From Phalacrocorax aristotelis (taxonomy: Eukaryota > Chordata > Aves > Suliformes > Phalacrocoracidae): a DNA stretch of 64,000 nt. The position numbers and the translations under genes are program-made. The first letter of the stretch is position 1. The number at the start of each line of letters is the position of its first letter. Where the stretch lies: the NCBI RefSeq assembly GCF_949628215.1, contig NC_134276.1, positions 34,273,226 to 34,337,225 of the forward strand, in the 5' to 3' direction. The notes under the pieces are model-generated. The model made no database searches and had not been told where the DNA came from. It saw nothing but the letters and a program-made list of their open reading frames with translations. Shown here one piece after another: positions 60,228 to 64,000 of the stretch.

Positions 60228-62533
60228 CTGTAATGGATAAAAGCTCATTCAGTATATAAATAATGTGATAAAAGTAATCAGCCATTTTTATACAGGAAAA
60301 TTCCACAGATCTGGCAGGGGAGGATGGAGTTATTAACAGGTTGACACAAGCCTATTCCCATCCATGCTATGAAGCAGCTCTAATACAAACCTCTTCTTTC
60401 CATTCTTAGCACCAATTCTTGCAGAGCTGAAAAAACACTAGTATCTACAGCAGAGGTGTTCCATGACTCTTCAAAGAAACATTTTCACAATTTCACATTA
60501 ATTAAGTCTATTAAGCAGGGAAAAAAATAATCAAAAAACCCAATAATATTTCTGGCATAGCCACAAAGGTAGTTAAATGCAAGTGGTGTTGGCACTTGTA
60601 TACTTGCTTTCCTGTAAAAATAACTCACCCTTTTCCCAAAAGTGCAAAGGCAAATCTAGGAGTGACTCCACAGTTCGTTACCCTGGCCATGGCCAAGAGT
60701 TGTTGATTTTGCAGGTAAGAGGTTGCTCCTATGACCGACCATTTATTCCCTCTATCTCACCTCTTTATCCTCCAAAACCCATAAGCAACTCCAGTCCCTT
60801 ACTCAACACGATCATGGGATGACGTAGGTCAATCTCACCCTACTTGTGGCCAAATTTACAGACTTCAGTGGAATCACTCTTGTTTTACAGCATTACAACT
60901 GCCTGCAGAGGTGAGCCCAATGATCTGAAACCATTCATCTGGGAGACAGATGTGCAGTCCTGCAGCAACACTGCAAGCGTGGATTTGAAGCAAGTTGGAA
61001 ATACAAGGTCATAAATGCTGGATTTAGGTGTCACTTTGGGCATCATGAATTTGCAGATAAAGTTGCCTTTAAAGAAGATTGCTAGATTACTGGAAGTTAC
61101 CGGTCCCATAGAAGAATCTTAAAATTACACAAATGAAATGGAAATTCTCAGGAAATAAGGACAAAATCTGCAGCAATTTTATCCGGAGGAGAAAGAGATG
61201 CAAAATTATTTCGTGTCCTTAGTGCTCTCTTTTTATGATTTAATCTCAGCAACAAGACAGAATTTAACATTTTAATCGAAATGTGACAGCATCCAAAATA
61301 TGCTGTGGTATTAAACAGATGCTGCACAGCCATTTGTGTTATAGCAGAGATCTGCCTCCGATTCCTGAAATTGGTATTTTTAATTTTCCAATGCTGAGTA
61401 CTTCATCACACATTTTAGCATAAGGCTAATATTATGCAAGGCAATACTAAATATGAAATTTCTACTTGCTGGTTTACTTCCAGAGATATTCAAAAATAAT
61501 TATGGAAAAGTCATGTTTGAATGCTTTATTGAATCTTATTTGAATCTTATTCAAAAGATCCTTAAATTAGAATTCTATCTGCAGCATACATAATGTTCTT
61601 TCCTGTCATTATATTCACTAACTACTGCATAATTCCTTGATAATTACTCAATCTTTAGATAACAGCAATCTGCTGCTACCAGACAAAATCTTCCTTAATC
61701 TCAGAGGAGTGAGAAAAAGTTCCAGTAACTTAAAATTGTTCTTTCAACTTAACAAGTTGTCTTCATATAAATATCATGAACTTCCATATGAAATGGTTAG
61801 CATGAAGTAAAAAAAGACATTATGTATGTTCTTGGTCAAAATCCAGCCTAGATATTCTTTGGGTAAAAACAACTGTAACCATCCCATAGTCCTTTTCTGA
61901 ATTTGGTAATCCCTTTTATCTCCTTTAAGTTCCCAGTATCGTGAAGAAGACTAAGATTTTATGTTTAAAAAACTAGAAAGACAAAAAAATAACCAACTTT
62001 AGATAATTTACACTGCTGGTAAGAAGCCCAGGTGTGGCTGGGCTTCTTGTGATGCATATTCAGAATCTTCCCTCTTCTGTCAGGAATTTTTGACTAAGAT
62101 CCTCTGTGTACTCTCCCTATATGTGTAATTAAGCTTTCAGATACTTCAACATGAACCTGAAGGATTAAAACTCCTTATCTCTCTCCTTCTGTTTAGTCTA
62201 TGATCGTTTCTGTTATTCCCTTTAAAACATGGTCTCCCCCTTTAACACAGTGAACATTAAGAAACATATCCTATCTATACAAGAAATCTTTGAAAAAAAC
62301 CCCAGTAACTACAAGAAACATTACACCGGGCATTTTGGGATATTTAAATACTGACATTTTACTCCAAAAAAACACCTGGAGAACCACCTCTTACATAGCA
62401 CATTTTTACACAGTGCCTTTGAGGTCAGCTTGGGTTAACATGAAAACTCTAACAGGTTTCAAAAGGAGGCCCAAATTCTTCACTACACATTGCGGAAGCA
62501 AAAATACTCATTCTGCCCATAAATTAAATTTAC
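60228..62533 (-). other. DGKH intron
   Basis: 2.3 kb. A piece at 60855-60898 ('acttcagtggaatcactcttgttttaca') resembles an old CR1 3' end (tgacttcagtggagttactc-gatttaca). A short tandem duplication 'gaatcttatt' lies at about 61532-61551. Otherwise unremarkable. Confidence 0.6.
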
Positions 62534-62630
62534 CTCAAGTTGAACTTTTTGTTCTAAGTTCTTGTAAGTTCTCTGCAGTAGCTCTTTTGTGCCAAGAACT
62601 CCATACCACATCATGTTTTTTGTCCGACTT
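62534..62630 (-). CDS. DGKH: DGKH exon: accessory catalytic domain
   Basis: Acceptor CTTTTCAG before 62630, donor CTTGAG|GTAAAT after 62534. Encodes [19 protein letters not shown] then [13 protein letters not shown]. The intron separating it from the previous exon is only 149 nt. The plus-strand open frame overlapping it (62290-62634) is antisense shadow. Confidence 0.97.
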
Positions 62631-62779
62631 CTGAAAAGAGGTAAAATAAGATTCACATATTGAAATACACACATTATGACATCTTGTATTTGTAGGATGA
62701 GAAAAAGTTAAGAAATTAAAGGTATAAGGAAAAGGAAGGAACGGAAATGTCTTGACTCTGTTACTGACAATTATATTAC

Positions 62780-62890
62780 CTGCACTTTTCAGGGTGCTCT
62801 TCTCTCTTGTTATTAAATTCTAGTGAAATTTTTGCATCTAACCCAATTCCAAAGTAGTTGTTCATGACACATTTTTCTGAATATCCCTCC
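62780..62890 (-). CDS. DGKH: DGKH exon: accessory catalytic domain
   Basis: Acceptor CTAACAG before 62890, donor TGCAG|GTAATA after 62780. Encodes [20 protein letters not shown] then [16 protein letters not shown], with the [11 protein letters not shown] signature of the DGK accessory domain. The Arg codon is split onto the next exon. Confidence 0.97.
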
Positions 62891-63808
62891 CTGTTAGATG
62901 AAGAGAGATAATTAGGTGTACATTTGTACAGTACCTGGATACACAGAGCTTTGACCAAGATTGTGGTTGGTCTCAAAACAAATACGTCACCAAAGAGACA
63001 TCAAGAGGTGTTTCCTTTGAATCTCCCTGAGGAAACCCAATGGCAGTCAAAGAGACAGATTGGCTGTTAGCGCCTTGGCAAGTGCAAGTTACTTCCCATA
63101 GGACAAAGAAGAAACTGTAACACAATCCCATCCTAGCACTAACTCCACCATACCAGAAATTAACAGTGGAATATGAGGAAAAAGCTGCCCTGGGCACAGC
63201 TCCGAGACAGCAGTACCACACTGGGCTGAGCACCGAGACTGCATTTAGGCATGCTGGTGCCAGATATTTTGCTGATGCTGCCAGCACAGTAGTGCTTTGT
63301 TCTAAGGAAGCCATGGCCTATGACTGAGATACTATCTGTAAATCTCTGCCAATGCTACACCCAGCTCTGGGAAGCAGAGACAGCTTAGGACACACATTTC
63401 TACCTTACTGCTCCAGTCCTTAGGAGGACACTCTTCTTCTTCCTCCACTATGAAGTGCCCAGACCTGCTTCAACATCTTGCTGGTGGCTGAGCTTGTGTT
63501 CAGACCAGCGGTTCGGGCAGGAAAACCCAGCTCTGAAGGACTGCTGGCCTCCTCCTCTCAGAGCCATGGGCAAGGGGTAAGTGAGCAAATGTCTCCTATT
63601 ATTTCTGCTGCTGCAAGACAATTCTGCACTACTCATAACTAAAATGGCATAATCCAACCTGTTTTCAGACCTTGAGGTCTACTGCTAAATGACAGCAAAA
63701 CAGAATTTCATAATGGAAAAAAAGATTACAAAAAACCTAAAAAAAAAAATCTTAAGAAAAAGCAAACTAAAACAAAACTGTAAATTTGGAAAAAAAATTA
63801 TTTCTTAC
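62891..63808 (-). other. DGKH intron
   Basis: 0.9 kb between the first two DGKH exons of the window; no repeat recognised. The open frame at 62973-63314 has no recognisable domain. Confidence 0.7.
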
Positions 63809-63926
63809 AGTGAATCTGGATCCGGGTCAATAAATGGCGTAGCACCAAATGGATCGATGTTTGCTAGCAACATTTTGCTAATAATTGAACTTCCTGCAAT
63901 AGAAGCAGCTAGACCAGCCCTCAAAC
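63809..63926 (-). CDS. DGKH: DGKH exon: start of accessory catalytic domain
   Basis: Acceptor AATCAG at 63927 onward, donor CACT|GTAAG at 63808. It enters in phase with a split Gly (..G|GT) and encodes [32 protein letters not shown] and a final split Leu codon. This is the first exon of the window's DGKH frame and the beginning of the DAGK accessory domain. Confidence 0.95.
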
Positions 63927-64000
63927 CTGATTAAAAAAAAAATAAAGCAAACAATTTTTGTTTGATAAACAGAGAAACATATATTTTCATAATATAAGCC

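Larger units (their letters stand above)
28710..64000 (-). other. DGKH: DGKH gene, 3' part (13 coding exons and 3'UTR; 5' part beyond the right edge)
   Basis: Diacylglycerol kinase eta is a type II DGK that phosphorylates diacylglycerol to phosphatidic acid and so tunes PKC and Ras/Raf signalling. The thirteen exons seen here join with matching phases (118, 111, 97, 108, 114, 135, 167, 106, 93, 120, 109, 131 and 90 nt) into one frame of 499 codons including the stop. They encode the accessory (C-terminal) half of the split kinase domain, a long helical linker and a C-terminal SAM domain, i.e. the SAM-containing eta2-type isoform. The PH, C1 and first catalytic half lie upstream, beyond 64000. 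Length, order and residues match DGKH rather than [44 protein letters not shown] and the SEV C-terminus are as I recall for DGKH. Confidence 0.95.

Noticed and set aside
62290..62634. 114-codon plus-strand frame
   Set aside because: Antisense to a certain DGKH exon and its conserved coding constraint.
1..64000. CRISPR arrays, tRNA or rRNA genes, or a bacterial-type operon
   Set aside because: None seen; introns, splice sites and CR1 elements show this is vertebrate nuclear DNA.

Overview
This window looks like avian nuclear DNA. It has long AT-rich introns, one strong promoter-type CpG island, and two 5'-truncated CR1 retrotransposons ending in the bird-typical ATTCTRTG-type tail. It holds parts of two protein-coding genes, both on the minus strand: the 3' part of DGKH (diacylglycerol kinase eta) on the right and the 5' part of AKAP11 (A-kinase anchoring protein 11, AKAP220) on the left. 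DGKH followed by AKAP11 in the same orientation is the order known from human 13q14.11, so this is a conserved syntenic block. All gene calls rest on reading exon translations and splice sites by eye and comparing them with protein families from memory; no search was run.

Layout, left to right. Bases 1-11.9 kb are the start of AKAP11. Exon 1 is an untranslated exon inside the CpG island and exon 2 carries the start codon. Exon 3 is coding, and the gene then runs off the left edge. Intron 2 contains a very old CR1 relic. Intron 1 contains a 5'-truncated relic of an R2-like (RLE-type) non-LTR retrotransposon that keeps most of its endonuclease domain. From 12.3 to 28.7 kb there is no convincing gene: two CR1 fragments (13.4-14.3 and 19.9-20.3 kb), low-complexity patches, and an isolated CpG-dense block of modest GC at 27.84-28.32 kb that I cannot assign. 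From about 28.7 to 39.6 kb lies DGKH 3'UTR or downstream DNA, with a proximal tandem poly(A) signal near 37.52 kb and a possible distal one near 28.73 kb, plus old SINE/CR1 relics and a hairpin. From 39.6 to 63.9 kb there are thirteen DGKH coding exons whose splice phases join into one uninterrupted 499-codon reading frame (stop included). They encode the C-terminal half of the split kinase domain, the linker and the C-terminal SAM domain.

The two genes are separate signalling genes: a lipid kinase that turns diacylglycerol into phosphatidic acid, and a scaffold for PKA, PP1 and GSK3. Their adjacency is inherited synteny, not an operon-like link. I found no new multi-gene system. The most notable items are the R2-like endonuclease relic outside rDNA, the unexplained CpG-dense block, an unusually long intronic ORF at 48.1-48.75 kb, and the possible 10.9-kb DGKH 3'UTR.
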